NCBI GenBank assembly: GCA_015183035.1
Contig: JACZZP010000001.1
Span: 620,001-684,000, forward strand
DNA length: 64,000 nt
Origin: Meloidogyne chitwoodi
Taxonomy: Eukaryota; Nematoda; Chromadorea; Rhabditida; Meloidogynidae
Direction of reading: 5' to 3'
Shown: piece after piece, positions 46,318-58,328 of the stretch
How positions within the stretch are numbered: position 1 is the first letter of the stretch
Layout: every line of letters begins with the position of its first letter
The notes under the pieces: model-generated
Databases searched by the model: none
The model's input: only the letters and a program-made list of their open reading frames with translations
What the model was told of the DNA's origin: nothing
Translations under genes and position numbers: made by a program

Positions 46318-48103
46318 ATGCAAAATTTACCTATTGAAACAAAACTTGATGTTCTCAAATATCTCAATTTTAATCAATTATGCTCTGTTCAACAAACAAA
46401 TAGCAATTTTAATGCATTAATTGTTCGATATAATGGAATATTGACCAGACAGAAATTTATCTATCTTACATTAGTATTTTTTAATATTTATTTTTAATTT
46501 AATATATTTTTTCATGCCGATGAATATAAATGGATTTCAAGATTAAGTGCGAGTACGAGTGTATTTGCACCTTTTACTTATTTCAAAAAAAAAACCAAGA
46601 ATTCCTTTGGATAATAAATTCTCTTTGGATGATGAGTGCTCAATAAATGATAATGAACATTTTGAGAAAGTATTTTAATTTTTAAATAATAAATGTTATT
46701 TTACGAATTATTTTGATTCGTGGTTCCCGTTTTTGAAGATCTTCTAATTCTGAATTTGTTAAAAAAAATTAAGGAGGGAAAGATAAATAAAATTTTTCAA
46801 CAATTTTTAATTAAATAATTTCAGTGGAAAACTGCAATAAATAATCAAATACCTTTATATTTATGTACTGAAAGTAAAATATGTTCTATAGAACGTATTG
46901 TCGTTCATTTAGTGAAAGAAGGTAAGAGACAATTTTTTTAAAATTATTTTTAATTTTTTTAAGATATTTTTCCTGGTGTAGTTTTAAATTTGCCTGTATA
47001 TCCAAAAAATATTAAAGAATTAAAAATTATTCGTTACTGGCTTAAAAGACTGTTTCTTTGCTCTTTTGATGAAATTGATTTAAATTGTGTTGTATTTAAC
47101 CCTGAAATAATTAAATTACTTTTTTATAATGAAGAAGATATTCAACCTAAATTTATTATAAAAAAAGTTCTTCTCATTTATAGCAATCCAAATTTTGAAA
47201 ATTATGCTTTAAAATTTGTTTTTGATCATTTATCTATTAAAGAATTATTTAAAGTTAAATTTGATGGTCTAAATAACAATTTTAGTCAATATAAACAAAT
47301 TATTTTGAATCTAATATTAAAAGAACGAAGAAAATTTCCTCGAATTTCAATTAGTGGGTTTTCTATAAATTTAAAATCAATTACTTCTATGAGTATATTT
47401 GCTACTTCATTTTTTGAACCAATTTCTTTTGATATTCCTAGTAATAATATTGATTCAGAAATGTTTGATTTAATTATAAATGTAAGATTTAAATATAAAA
47501 AGGGAATAATAAAAAATAATTAAATATTAAAAAGAAAAGAATATTTAAAAAATATTAAAAAATTCTGCTTTTAATGCGTACTGAAGTCCGCAAATTTTGT
47601 CCGCAATTATAATAATGACAATTTTCTCATTTAAACTATTTTAATAATCTAAAGGAAAATATAGGAATTTTATGGGAGAAATTGTTTATTATCACTTGCG
47701 GAAAAAGTTTCCTTCTTTGTGATTAAAAAAGTATTTTTAATTATTCCTATGTACTTTTCCGCAATTTTTTTTTATTTTTGCGGACAAATACAATAAATCT
47801 AAACCTATAAATCATAATTTTAATTTAAAAAATTATTCTCTTTTTTAGAACATTGAAAACTCAGAAGATTGTTCAAATATGGTTTCTGCTATTGACTTTC
47901 CTTATGTTAAATGGCACAAATCTGATTTACCAATTAAAGCAAAAAATATTGAAAAAGAGGAATGTAAAGTTGACGGAAAACTTTGCAATTTTGAAAAATA
48001 TGAAATTATTAATAAATATAATCCTAAAATTAAATTTTTAATAGAGCAATGGAAACCTATTGAAACTAATTTTATTATAAGATTTTTTATTCATAAAATA
48101 TAA
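46318..48103 (+). CDS. F-box-like gene, MQNLPIE type
   Basis: Exon 1 from 46318 (MQNLPIETKLDVLKYLNF, QQTNSNFNALIVRYNGIL). The WKTAINNQIPLYL exon (from about 46825) and the long exon (about 46965-47482: LPVYPKNIKELKIIRYWLKR, FNPEIIKLLFYNEEDIQPKF, FDHLSIKELFKV, then a longer tail to DSEMFDLIIN) are clear; the last exon (47850-48103) gives ENSEDCSNMVSAIDFPYVKW, IKAKNIEKEECKV, YEIINKYNPKIKFLIEQW. The linker exon near 46510-46675 cannot be joined in one frame: a run of nine A's (46587 on) shifts it before RIPLDNKFSLDDE. The same exon 1/2 junction is unresolved in the sister gene at 55675. Its 330 bp last intron contains decayed TCCGCAA motifs of Merlin type (47580-47790). Confidence 0.7.
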
Positions 48104-48304
48104 AAGTTATCAGGTCATAATTAGTGTCATTTTTTTCTTTTGTTTATAAAATTGTCAAATGCGAACCTAGAGATTTGAAATTTTGAATATTAATTTATTT
48201 AGATGTTTTCTAATAAAGCCAAAAATTTTAAATTTTTTGGTACGGATAATTTATTGATTAAGCTCGTAAATTATGTAAATTTAATTATTCGAATAGACAC
48301 AATT

Positions 48305-48410
48305 GGCGTTTTGACTAAAATGACAATTTTTCCCCATTTTACCTAACAATTCTTAATATAAAAGCGAAACATATAAGCTTAAATAATCTTTTACTTTAAT
48401 TCATTCTTGT
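48305..48410 (+). promoter_or_regulatory. Shared F-box upstream block, best copy
   Basis: GGCGTTTTGACTAAAATGAC, then CTTAATATAAAAGCGAAACA, then TATAAGCTTAAATAATCTTT and TACTTTAATTCATTC. The ATG of the following gene is about 220 bp beyond the TATA box. The order GGCGTTTTGACT - TATAAAAG - GAAAC - AGCT is seen at five loci. Confidence 0.65.
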
Positions 48411-48576
48411 TCCTCGATATTTCCAATAGAGATGTTTTGAAATTTCGATTTGAATATTTCTGAATTTATTCGGCTTTCTATATTTTTTTAGTTTTGAAAC
48501 ATCTCTAATTCCCAATTGTTTTATTAAATATTAAACTTCTATCTTTAGATTAGAATAATTATTTTCTGCCTAGAGG

Positions 48577-50080
48577 ATGCCTAATATTGTATGTTTATTT
48601 TTAAAATTTATTTAAAGATTAGATTTTGAAGATTAATTTCAAAATTTATTTTAGTATTTAATACTTAAAAATTTTTTTTTAGTTTGTGCAAATTGCAAAT
48701 CGCGCAAGGAAATTCTTCACTTGTTGTCAAAGTATTTCTTCTATTTTTTAATTTTTATTGAATTAATTTTTTTATGTAGAAAACTCCTCTACTTCTAATA
48801 CAGATAATTGTATTGTGGATAAGACAGAGAAAGCTGGTTTTTTTAATATTCAATGTTCTATTTTTAACTTAAAAAATTTAAGGGATTATCGAATATTTAC
48901 CTGCAGAAATACAACTTGATATTCTTAAATATCTCAGCCCTGATGAATTAATCAAAATCAAGCAAACCAATCGACATTTTTATGATTTTATTAATGAATA
49001 CGAAGGAGTTTTGGCTTGTAAAAAATATAGCTTGTTATGTTTATTTTCGACTACAATTTTTTGTGGTCCAGAAGGTTGTGGTTCGTTGGACGTGAATAAT
49101 TTAAAACAAGATATTGAAGCGATTGATCTTCCTTTGAATAATCATCTCAAGAAAAAGGTTGTCATTTTATTGAATTTTAATGTTTTTTTGTTCATTTTTA
49201 AGTGGCAATCTGCTTTAGATAATGAAATTTCCGTCTTTATATTAAGATATCCTCTACGCATGGTACGTGCTTATAAGAATGACTTTAAACCTATGCTCGT
49301 TTTTATTGAAAGTTGTTTTATTTAAATTTATTAATGAATATATTTATTATTTAATAGAAGGATTGCAGGCAAAGAATTTTTCCTTGAAATTGCCATTATT
49401 TCCTCAAAATATCGAGGAATTGAAAATTGTTCGTTATTGGTTAATGAACATTTTCAGCTGCGATTTTGATGATATTGACTTTCAACTATATATTTTAAAT
49501 CCAGAAATTATCAAATTACTTTTTAATAATGAAGAAATTACTAAATTAAAATTTAATTGTCGAGATGCTACTTTTACCTTTCGTGATCATGATATTAGTA
49601 TTTGGAAGTTTACTTTCGATCATTTGGTTATTAGTGAAGGTCTTGTGATCAAAAACGCCACAGATAAATATTGCAATATTTTATTTGAATTATTGTCAAA
49701 CGTAGATGATGGAATTCCTGCAGTTATTTTTGAGAATAACAGTGATGAACAACTTTTACTTTACAATAGTCTTTTAAATGTAAGTTGAGAGAATTAAGAT
49801 CGTTTTATTAAAAATACTAAATATAAATATTCAGCTCATAGAAACATCAACGAATTTATCAAAAATGGTGGATAAACTTAGATTTGATTCTCATATTTTT
49901 TGTTGGCCTATTTCTAAATTAACTGTCAAAGGAGTTGAAATGAATGAAAGCAACAACACAAAAAAATGTTATAAAATTACAAATATTAATAACTCTAAAA
50001 TGATGTTTAAAATTTTTTGGAACTTTGAAAAAGAGGGAAGCGATTTAATTAAATCTATTGAAATTGTTCGTATAAGATAA
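48577..50080 (+). CDS. F-box-like gene with small N-terminal extension exons
   Basis: The F-box exon (about 48883-49158) has no ATG: it begins after TTTAAG with ..IIEYLPAEIQLDILKYLSPD. Upstream exons can be joined in phase: 48577-48588 (ATG, four codons MPNI, donor GTATGT), then an exon from about 48682 (FVQIANRARKFFTCCQ), then one ending at 48837 (NSSTSNTDNCIVDKTEKA). The same arrangement exists at 63566 on the other strand. Downstream exons: WQSALDNEISVFI (from 49203), the long exon 49361 to about 49780 (LPLFPQNIEELKIVRYWLMN, LNPEIIKLLFNNEEI, FTFDHLVISEGLVI) and the last exon to 50080 (LTVKGVEMNESNN, YKITNINN, IEIVRIR). All junctions read through, so this copy appears intact. Confidence 0.75.
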
Positions 50081-50159
50081 ATTTATTAGTATAATAGAAG
50101 ATTGTTAATCTATTTTTTATTTATTTTTGATTTCATTAATTTATGGTCTTTTTTGTTTT

Positions 50160-50600
50160 GGCTCCCGGAAAATAGGTCAGTGGAAAATTGGTCAGTGAAG
50201 AAACAGTACATAAAATCACTAAAATACATGTAAAACACAAAAATACATTAAAATTTTTTGTTTTTAGTGTATTGTGTTTTACATGTGTTTTATTTGTTTT
50301 TTTGTGTTTACATGTGTTTTTATGTCTTACATGTGTTTTTGTGTTTTACATGTGTTTTTGCGTTTTACATGTGTTTGTGTTTTACATGTGTTTTTGTGTT
50401 TTATTTGTTTTTTGTGTTTACATGTTTTTATGTTTTATTTGTTTTTGTTTTTTACATGTGTTTTTTATTTGTTTTTTGTGTTTGCATGTGTTTTTATGTT
50501 TTATTTGTGTTTTACATGTATTTCAGTGATTTTATGTAATGTTTCTTCACTGACCAAATTTCCACTGACCAATTTTCTACTGACCTATTTTCCTGGCACG
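50160..50600. mobile_element. 441-bp MITE, GGCTCCCGGAAAATAGG family
   Basis: The direct repeat TTTGTTTT (50152-50159 and 50601-50608). Inverted ends with two or three copies of GGTCAGTGGAAAATTGG and then CAGTGAAGAAACA, CACTAAAATACATGTAAAAC; the centre is an ACATGTGTTTTT minisatellite. The same terminus starts the 6.5 kb element at 15303, and a half copy lies at 42790-43060. Confidence 0.9.
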
Positions 50601-50937
50601 TTTGTTTTAGTGTAAATTATTAAATTGTTTGTCTTTTTTTGTGGCACGACAATTGTACAGAGGACAATTTCTATAAATGTTTATATTAGACCGTTGAAGG
50701 TGTCATAATAGGCCACCACTTAATACAACATTAATATTTTTTAATTATTTTTATAAATTAAGAATAATAAAAAAATAAAAATAATAATTCTAAAAAATTA
50801 TATTTAAGAGAGATGTTGTATAAAATAGGAATTCAATAAATAAAATTTTAGCATTACTTGTATTTTTGAAAATAAAACATCATTTAAAATAAATTTTATC
50901 ATAATAAAATAATTTAAAAGTCAAAAGAAAGGGCCAT

Positions 50938-52459
50938 TTATTCTTCTTTAATTCTTTCAATTTTAATTTTGGTGAGCATATCATAATCATCGTATTCATA
51001 ATAATAAAGTTTGGCCAAAAATTTTATTTTATTATTATAATCATTTTTATATTCATATAGACCAATTTTATAACTTCCATCCATTTCAATTTTGTCTGAT
51101 TTAATTTCCATTTTTAAATCAAGATAACGATTGTAACCAAATAAAATATTAGATACTATTTCTGAACAGTCTGTTATTGACATTTTAATATGCTAAACTT
51201 TAATATATTTATTAAAATTAAATGGATAATTGGTTGAAAATGAATAAAAAATTCTTAATTTTGGCTTAGCCCTAGAAGATTGAAACAATTACTTAGCTTA
51301 CCATAAAGATCTAATCCAAAATATTAACTTAATAATTTTTCTCCTCAAACAATTCAATTATTTTTTTATTAATTTTCCTGCCAATCCAGTTACAATTCTT
51401 TTTAAATCATAAATATAAATTTTCTTTTAACATTTAAATGTTTTATTTAATTTTTAGTGTTGATATTTTACTCTGGGGTAAGATATATATAATTTCGATC
51501 TTCTGGGTTGATCACCTAATTTTAATAAATAATAAACTTACAAATACAATTAGATTAAATAACATTAAAGGATCATTAGCTTTATCAATATTTACGCAAT
51601 TAATTCTTTTTCCGTAATTTAAAAGTAATCTTACTAAAAAACTATTTTGTTCCTCTATATTGTCCAAACGTCGAAAATTAAAAGTAAATCTTTTTGTAAT
51701 AACCAAATAATCAAAAATAATTTCAAATTGTAATTTATAGATTGAATTGTAAAAATATATAGTATTATCAAATGTTTGAGTATAAAATTTAATATTTTTG
51801 TTGTTTTCAAAAAGTAAATTAACCATTTCTGGATTAAATAAAACACATTGAAAATCAGCAATTTTAAAAGAACACAAAAATGATTTTTCCAACCAAAAAT
51901 GAATAATTTGCATTTCTTCAATTGTTTTTGGATATTTTGGTAATTTTAACTTTAAACCTTTTTCTGAAATTTTTAAATAAATAAATTTAAATAAATTAAA
52001 AAGAAATACCTCCATCCACGAAATATAAACAAATAAATTTATCATTGGAGAATTTCGACTTATTTTTAAGTAAAAATGGTGGAATTTGTTTATTTATTGC
52101 AAAGTGCCACTAAAAAATAAAATAATAAATTAATATAAAATTATTATTTTAATTTCTTACCTTTTTTAAAAGTTCATCATTTATTGGATAATATACTATT
52201 TCAGACGATATTGGCTCTACAAATATGGTTTTTGAATAATATTTTGAAGATTCGGTCTAAAAGAAAATAAATGTTTAAAAAATATCTTAAAATTAATTAC
52301 TATCAACATAATAGTGGGTAATTCTTTTAATGCCAATATCCATTTATTTTGTTCAATTAATAAATTAAAATAATAATTAGTTTGTTGAACAGAAAATAAT
52401 TGATCAAAATTGAGAAATTTTAAAATATCAATTTGTTCATAAATTGATAAATTTTTCAT
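50938..52459 (-). CDS. F-box-like gene, MKNLS type, intact
   Basis: Exon 1 from 52459 (MKNLSIYEQIDILKFLNF, VQQTNYYFNLLIEQN); exon 2 (about 52258-52162, TESSKYYSKTIF, YYPINDELLKK); exon 3 (about 52110-52012, WHFAINKQIPPFLLKNK); long exon (about 51967-51542: LPKYPKTIEEMQIIHFWLEK, FNPEMVNLLFENNKNIKFYT, FDYLVITKRFTFNF, GKRINCV) and last exon (51195-50938: ITDCSEIVSNILF, IKSDKIEMDGSYKIGLYEYK, IKIERIKEE). Splice phases agree. The last intron is unusually long (about 350 bp) with no recognisable insertion. Confidence 0.85.
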
Positions 52460-52629
52460 TTTTTTATCTAAAAAAATATTAAGCTCCTCTAAATTATTTT
52501 TGAAAAATATATAATTAAAAAATATCAGTATTAAAAAAATAAATAAAGTTTTAAAATTATATTTTAATATAAAATCATTTTTATCAGAAAACAAATAAAT
52601 TAAGCAAAAACTTTTAAACGATTAGTCTT

Positions 52630-53851
52630 CTAAACCCTTTCAAGTTCAATTCTGTAGAGTTCATCATTAATATAATAAAATTTAACCACAAATTTTATTT
52701 TAGGATTATAAATATTTTTATATTCACAAAAAGCAATTTTTTGATTATCATCAATTTCAATTTTATCAGCTTTAATTTCTATTTCTAAGCCAGAATTATG
52801 CAATACAATAAATTTAATATTAGGAACTAAGTTTGAGCAATCTGAGGACATTTTAATATACTAAATTTTAATTTATTAAAATTAAATAAATTAAAAAATG
52901 AGAACTGAATCTAAGCAAAAATATACAAAATTCCCTGAATTTTAAAAAATTATTAACTTACATTTATAATTGAATTATATAATGTTGAAGGATCAAAAAC
53001 TTTATTAACAGAAACAAAAGAAATATTTTTGCCAGAATTTAAGAGCAATTTTAATAAAAAAATATGTTGTTCCTCTGTCTTGTTCATATGTTCAAAATTT
53101 AATGAAATAGTCTTTGTAATAACCAAATAATCAATAATAAATTCAAATTGATATTCATGGATTGAATTGCGAAAATATATAGGATAAGTTAATGTTTCTA
53201 TATGAAATTTAATATTTTTGTTGTCTTCAAATAGTAATTTAATAAATTTTTGATTAAATATAGCATCCTCAAATTTAGCAATTTTAAAAGAACAACGAAA
53301 TAATAATTCTAACCAAAAATAAATAATTCGCAATTCTTCAAAATTTTTTGGAAAGTTAGGCAATTTCAATTTTAAACCACCTAAATATTTTGAATAAATT
53401 TAAATAAATTAATAGAAATACCTCTTATATTTGGAGAAAAATAAACAACACAATCATTGTTAAGAGTAAAATTACAAAATAAAAACAATGGAATTCGGTT
53501 ATTTATTATATATCGCCACTAAAATGCTTAAAATTTAATCTTATGCTATAATTATTGTCAACTAACCTTTGCTAAAAGTAGATCATTTAATGGATAATTT
53601 ACAATATCAGATTGGTCAATAAAATGACTACCATATTCAAATAATTCACACTAAAAAATAAACATTAAAAAATATATTTAAAATAAAATTACATTTAACT
53701 TCAAAGATAATAATTCTTTTAATGCCAATATCCATTTATTTTGTTCAATTAATAAATTAAAATAATAATTAGTTTGTTTAAGAGAAAATAATTGATTAAA
53801 ATTTAGAAATTTTAAAATATCAATTTGTTCATAAATTGTTAAATTTTTCAT
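52630..53851 (-). CDS. F-box-like gene, MKNLS type, intact
   Basis: Exon 1 from 53851 (MKNLTIYEQIDILKFLNF, LKQTNYYFNLLIEQNKW), linker exons about 53651-53568 and 53519-53422, long exon (about 53377-52963: LPNFPKNFEELRIIYFWLEL, FNQKFIKLLFEDNKNIKFH, IDYLVITKTISLNF, GKNISFV) and last exon (to 52630: SSDCSNLVPNIKF, IKADKIEIDDNQKIAFCEYK, IELERV). The final residues lack the KEE tail of its neighbours. It lies 170 bp downstream of the 50938 locus's start region in a head-to-tail series. Confidence 0.85.
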
Positions 53852-54005
53852 ATTTTTATCTAAAAATATTAGGATTATCTGAAATATTTTTGTTAAGTAA
53901 ATGTCAAAAATATATAATTAAAAAATATTATTAATAAATTTTAAATTAAATTTTAATATAAAATATTTATCAAAAAACAAATAAATAAAAACTGTAATCC
54001 AATTA

Positions 54006-55271
54006 TTATTCTTTAATTATATCAATTACAATTAAGTAATTCATATCCTGTTTTTGTGATTCATGATAATCAAATTTAATCACTAATCTTATTTTAGGAT
54101 TATAAATATTTTTATATTCACGTAAAGCAATTTTTCTATATCCTTCGATTAAAACAAAATTTTTTATCTTTAAATGAAGTTCACCATTTCCAAAAAACCT
54201 AATAATAGGCACTATTTCTGAGCAATCTTTTGATATTTTAATATTCTAAATATTTAATTTATTATTAATAAATAAATAAATTAATTATATTAAAAGGTAT
54301 TAGTATAATAAATATTTATTTACATTTATAATTGAACGAATTATAGTTGAAGGATCATAAAATTCATCAATAAAAACGCAAGAAATTCTTTTGCCTGAAT
54401 TTAAGAGTAATTTCAATAAAAAAGTATTTTGTTCCTTTGTATTGTTCATATTTCTAAAATTTAATGAAATACGTTGTGTACTAACCAGATGATTAAAAAT
54501 AAATTCAAATTGATTTTTGTAAAATGAATTGTAAAAAAATATAGAATTAATTATTGTTTGTGTATAAAATTTAATATTTACGTTGTATTCAAAAAGCAAT
54601 TTAATCATTACTGGATTAAATATAATATCATTATATTTAAATTCTTTAAAAGAACAACGAAATAATTTTTCTAACCAAAAATAAATAATTTGCATTTCTT
54701 TTATACTTTTCGGATTTATTGGCAATTTGAACTTTAAACCTAAATTTAAAATATTTAAACACCTTTTATCTAAAAACCTCTATTTAAATGCGATAAATGA
54801 AAAGAATAGTATTTGGAATTTTGAAAGCCATTATCACGTAAACATAATGGAATTTGTTTTTTTATTGCGGATTGCCACTAAAAACAATTCTTTTAATAAA
54901 ATTTGATTAAAAAATTATTTTTTGATTTAAAATATTCTAAAACTGCATGTAGTGAAATTTATTAAAATGACAAAACGTAAATAAAATTTAATCACCTTAA
55001 CTAAAAGTTCGTTATTTAGTGGATAATATACAACATTCGACTGATCAAGCAAATAATAATCATCATAGGATGCATACTAAAGAAAATAAATTTAAAAAAA
55101 TATAACTAAAATTACTATTTTAATCATATGTAATTCTTTTAATGCCAATATCCATTTATTTTGTTCAATTAATAAATTAAAATAATAATTAGTTTGTTGA
55201 AAAGAAAATAATTGATTAAAATTTAGACACTTTAAAATATCAATTTGTTCATAATTTGATAAATTTTTCAT
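54006..55271 (-). CDS. F-box-like gene, MKNLS type, intact
   Basis: Exon 1 from 55271 (MKNLSNYEQIDILKCLNF, FQQTNYYFNLLIEQN), linker about 55079-54996, WQSAIKKQIPLCLR exon (about 54879-54779), long exon (about 54740-54322: LPINPKSIKEMQIIYFWLEK, FNPVMIKLLFEYNVNIKFYT, GKRISCVFIDE) and last exon (to 54006: SKDCSEIVPIIRFF, YRKIALREYKNIYNPKIRL). The last exon has lost the IKADKIE motif (here IKNFVLIEG), the most diverged tail of the tandem series. Confidence 0.82.
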
Positions 55272-55674
55272 ATTCTTTTAAAAAATATTAGGCTTTTTTG
55301 AATTATTTTTAGAAGTAAATGTTAAAAATATACAATTAGAAAATATAAAAATTAAAACAAATAGATAGGACCAAAATTTTTTGAAAAAAATTAGATAGAA
55401 TTGTTAAAAATGAAAGTCAACAGAAAGTTAAATGTTCCTTTTTAAGTAAAGCAGTTTGAGAGTGAATGACACTCAAAAAGAGACGATTGAGTTCTTGGTG
55501 GTTATTATTTAGGATTTTAGATATTCATTAATTGCTGACTTATTCAAAGAAAGACTTTTGTTTAAATTATTTTAAACGGTCATTGGGTTTGAGTTTCAAT
55601 TTTAATGCATATTTTTGCAATAATTTATTTGAATTATACTTATATTTTTTAATTAAATATTTTGTTTAAAAATT

Positions 55675-57367
55675 ATGCAAAATTTACCTATTGAAACAAA
55701 ACTTGATGTTCTCAAATATCTCAATTTTAATCAATTATGCTCTGTTCAACAAACAAATAGCAATTTTGATGCATTGATTTTTCGATATAATGGAATATTG
55801 CCTAGACAGAAATTTAATTATCTTACATTAGTATTTTTTAATATTTTTTAATTTAATTTTTTTTATATTTCATGACGATGGAAATAGATTTTCAGGTTCA
55901 TTTAAGATAATTGATGTTGTATCGAATGTCAAAAAATGGAGAATCCCTTTGCATAATAGATTTTCTATTTTTAATGGTGAATATTTGGAGATTAATAATG
56001 AACGTTTGAAAAAGGTATTAAACAAATCTTTAAAAATTAGAATTTTTTGACAAAAATTGGGATTCTATGAGTGATTTTAATTTATTGGTAAACCTTTAGA
56101 TTTGTTGATTATTTTTTCGGACAGAAGGTTACTTTCAGTTATGGACAAAAATCTGTTAAATGTGTACGCAATCCTTAAAAAATTAATTTAATTTTGAGTC
56201 GTAGAAATCCATTCAAAATCAATATTTTGGTTATTCCTAAAATGTTGGACTTTTAAAAGTCAAAAGTTTAAATTTTGTGGTGTTGTTCAAAACTAAAAAT
56301 AACCGAATAAAATGTTTAGCAAATTTATTTTTGAATCAGAGTTTAATACAAATTAGTAACTTTTTATTAATAAGAGTAGGTCAAAAAATTTGTGCGCAAA
56401 AAGAAAACTTTCCCAAAAACTTCCATTAAAAATTTCAGTGGCAAACTGCAATAAACAATCAAATTCCTTTATATAAATGTAATAACTATATAAAACATGA
56501 TTTAAAAAATATTGTTGTTTGTCTAAAGAATGAGGGTAAGTATTTCAAATTTATTTTTATTTATTTTTTTTAAGATGTCAGTTTAATTTTAAAATTTCCT
56601 GTTTACCCAAAAAATATTGAAGAATTAAAAATTATTCGTAATTGGCTTAAAAGTCTGTTTCTTTGCTTTTTTGTAGAGATTCACTTTGATTATGCTATAT
56701 TTAACCCTGAAATAATTAAATTACTTTTTGAAGATGAAGAAGATATTCAACTTTTATTTAATACACAAAAAGCTCTTATTGTTCATGCCAATCACTTTTA
56801 TTTTAAACGTCAAAATTTTGAAGATTATGCATTAAAATTTATTATGAATCATTTGTCTATTAAAGAAATATTTAAAATTGAAATTGATTATGACGATTTT
56901 TTTCTACAAAGATTAGTTTTTTTGAAATTATTATTTAACGAAGGAAGAAAATTTTCTCGAATTGTATTTACAAATTTTTTTAAATATTTACCAATGCAAA
57001 GGCGTTTTTGGGACGCCCCATATTTGGATGTTGATCCAGAAATGTTTGAATTAATTATAAATGTATGAGTAAAATAAAAATAAATCTAAAAATATGTTTC
57101 CCTCTTTTTTAGAACATTGAAAATTCAGAAGATTGTTCAAATATGGTTTCTGCTATTGACTTTCCTTGTATTAAATGGCACAAATCTGATTTACCAATTA
57201 AAGCAAAAAATATTAAAAAAGAGGAATGTTTAATTGACGAAGATCTTTACATAATTGAAGAATATGAACTTGTTAATATTCATAATTCTAAAATTAAATT
57301 TTTAATAGAGCAATGGAAACCTTTTGAAACTAATCTTATTACAAGAATTTGTTTTATTAGAATATAA
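55675..57367 (+). CDS. F-box-like gene, MQNLPIE type, sister of 46318
   Basis: ATG at 55675; exon 1 and more than 70 bp before it are nearly identical to the 46318 copy. Linker exon about 55900-56014 (IDVVSNVKKWRIPLHNRFSI, INNERLKK); WQTAINNQIPLYKC exon from about 56440; long exon (about 56576-57063: FPVYPKNIEELKIIRNWLKS, FNPEIIKLLFEDEEDIQLLF, LSIKEIFKIEI, DPEMFELIIN); last exon (57114-57367: ENSEDCSNMVSAIDFPCIKW, IKAKNIKKEECLIDE). The 420 bp intron before the WQTAI exon holds no recognisable insertion ends. The exon 1/2 phase is not resolved by a simple GT..AG choice. Confidence 0.75.
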
Positions 57368-57379
57368 AACAAAACATTT

Positions 57380-57864
57380 GGCTCTACCTTAGGAATGCGT
57401 CCCATCAGAGTTTATGCGTCCCATGAAAGTATATGCGTCCCAAAATTAGTTTATGCGTCCCATCAGCATATATGCGTCCCAAAAATAATATATGCGTCCC
57501 ATAAAAAAATTAGGCAAATCCACACCTTTCATTTGAGTTTAGAATTTTATAAGGCAAACCTTCTCTGAATTTTTATTTGGCAGATCTGTATATTGAGGCC
57601 CTTCTAACTTTATTAAAGCACACACCACTCTATCAGAACCTTCTCAAGCTCCTTTTCCTTTATTAGAACCCTTTCTCTCTATTAGAACCCCTCCCTCTAT
57701 TATTCAGACTTAAATATTGTTTTTGGGACGCATATACTTTGATGGGACGCATATACTATTTTGGGACGCATATACTCTGATGGGACGCATGTATTAATTT
57801 TGGGACTTATATACTTTCATGGGACGCATATAAGTTGATGGGACGCATGTCCTAAGGTAGAGCC
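57380..57864. mobile_element. 485-bp MITE with arrays of ATGCGTCCCA
   Basis: The direct repeat AAACATTT (57372-57379, 57865-57872). Ends GGCTCTACCTTAGG and its complement. Next to each end are about six spaced copies of TATGCGTCCCA, in opposite orientations on the two sides. Arrayed subterminal motifs of this kind are known as transposase binding sites in hAT-type elements. No coding sequence. Confidence 0.9.
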
Positions 57865-58328
57865 AAACATTTTTTCTCAATTTAATATTAAACTAGAGAT
57901 TGGCTTAATTTTTCGATATTTAGTTTTTACCGAAGACCAACCCGAACAGTTAAGCCGATCTTTAATTAAAACCTGCCAAATATTTTATTTTTTGCTTTAA
58001 AAATTTGAATATAATTTACAAATTTTCATTTTTTTTTGTTAAAAATCATTTCTCTAAAACCATTTAAAAATTGTTGATTTAATTTTTGAATAAAATTTTA
58101 CAAAGTTGTAGTAGATTTATAAATTATCTGATTTTCATTCATTTTTCTCAGATAATTTTCATTTTTTTAATTAATTTTTTAAAATAATTTCTTAATAAAT
58201 TTTCAGAAATATTTAATAGCGGCGTGCGCTCTAGTATTGTGTTTACAACAAGTCTTATGTAAAGATAAATTTCTTTAATTATAAAAATTAAAGAATATTT
58301 ATTTTTAGCTATAAAAATTTAAAAAAAA

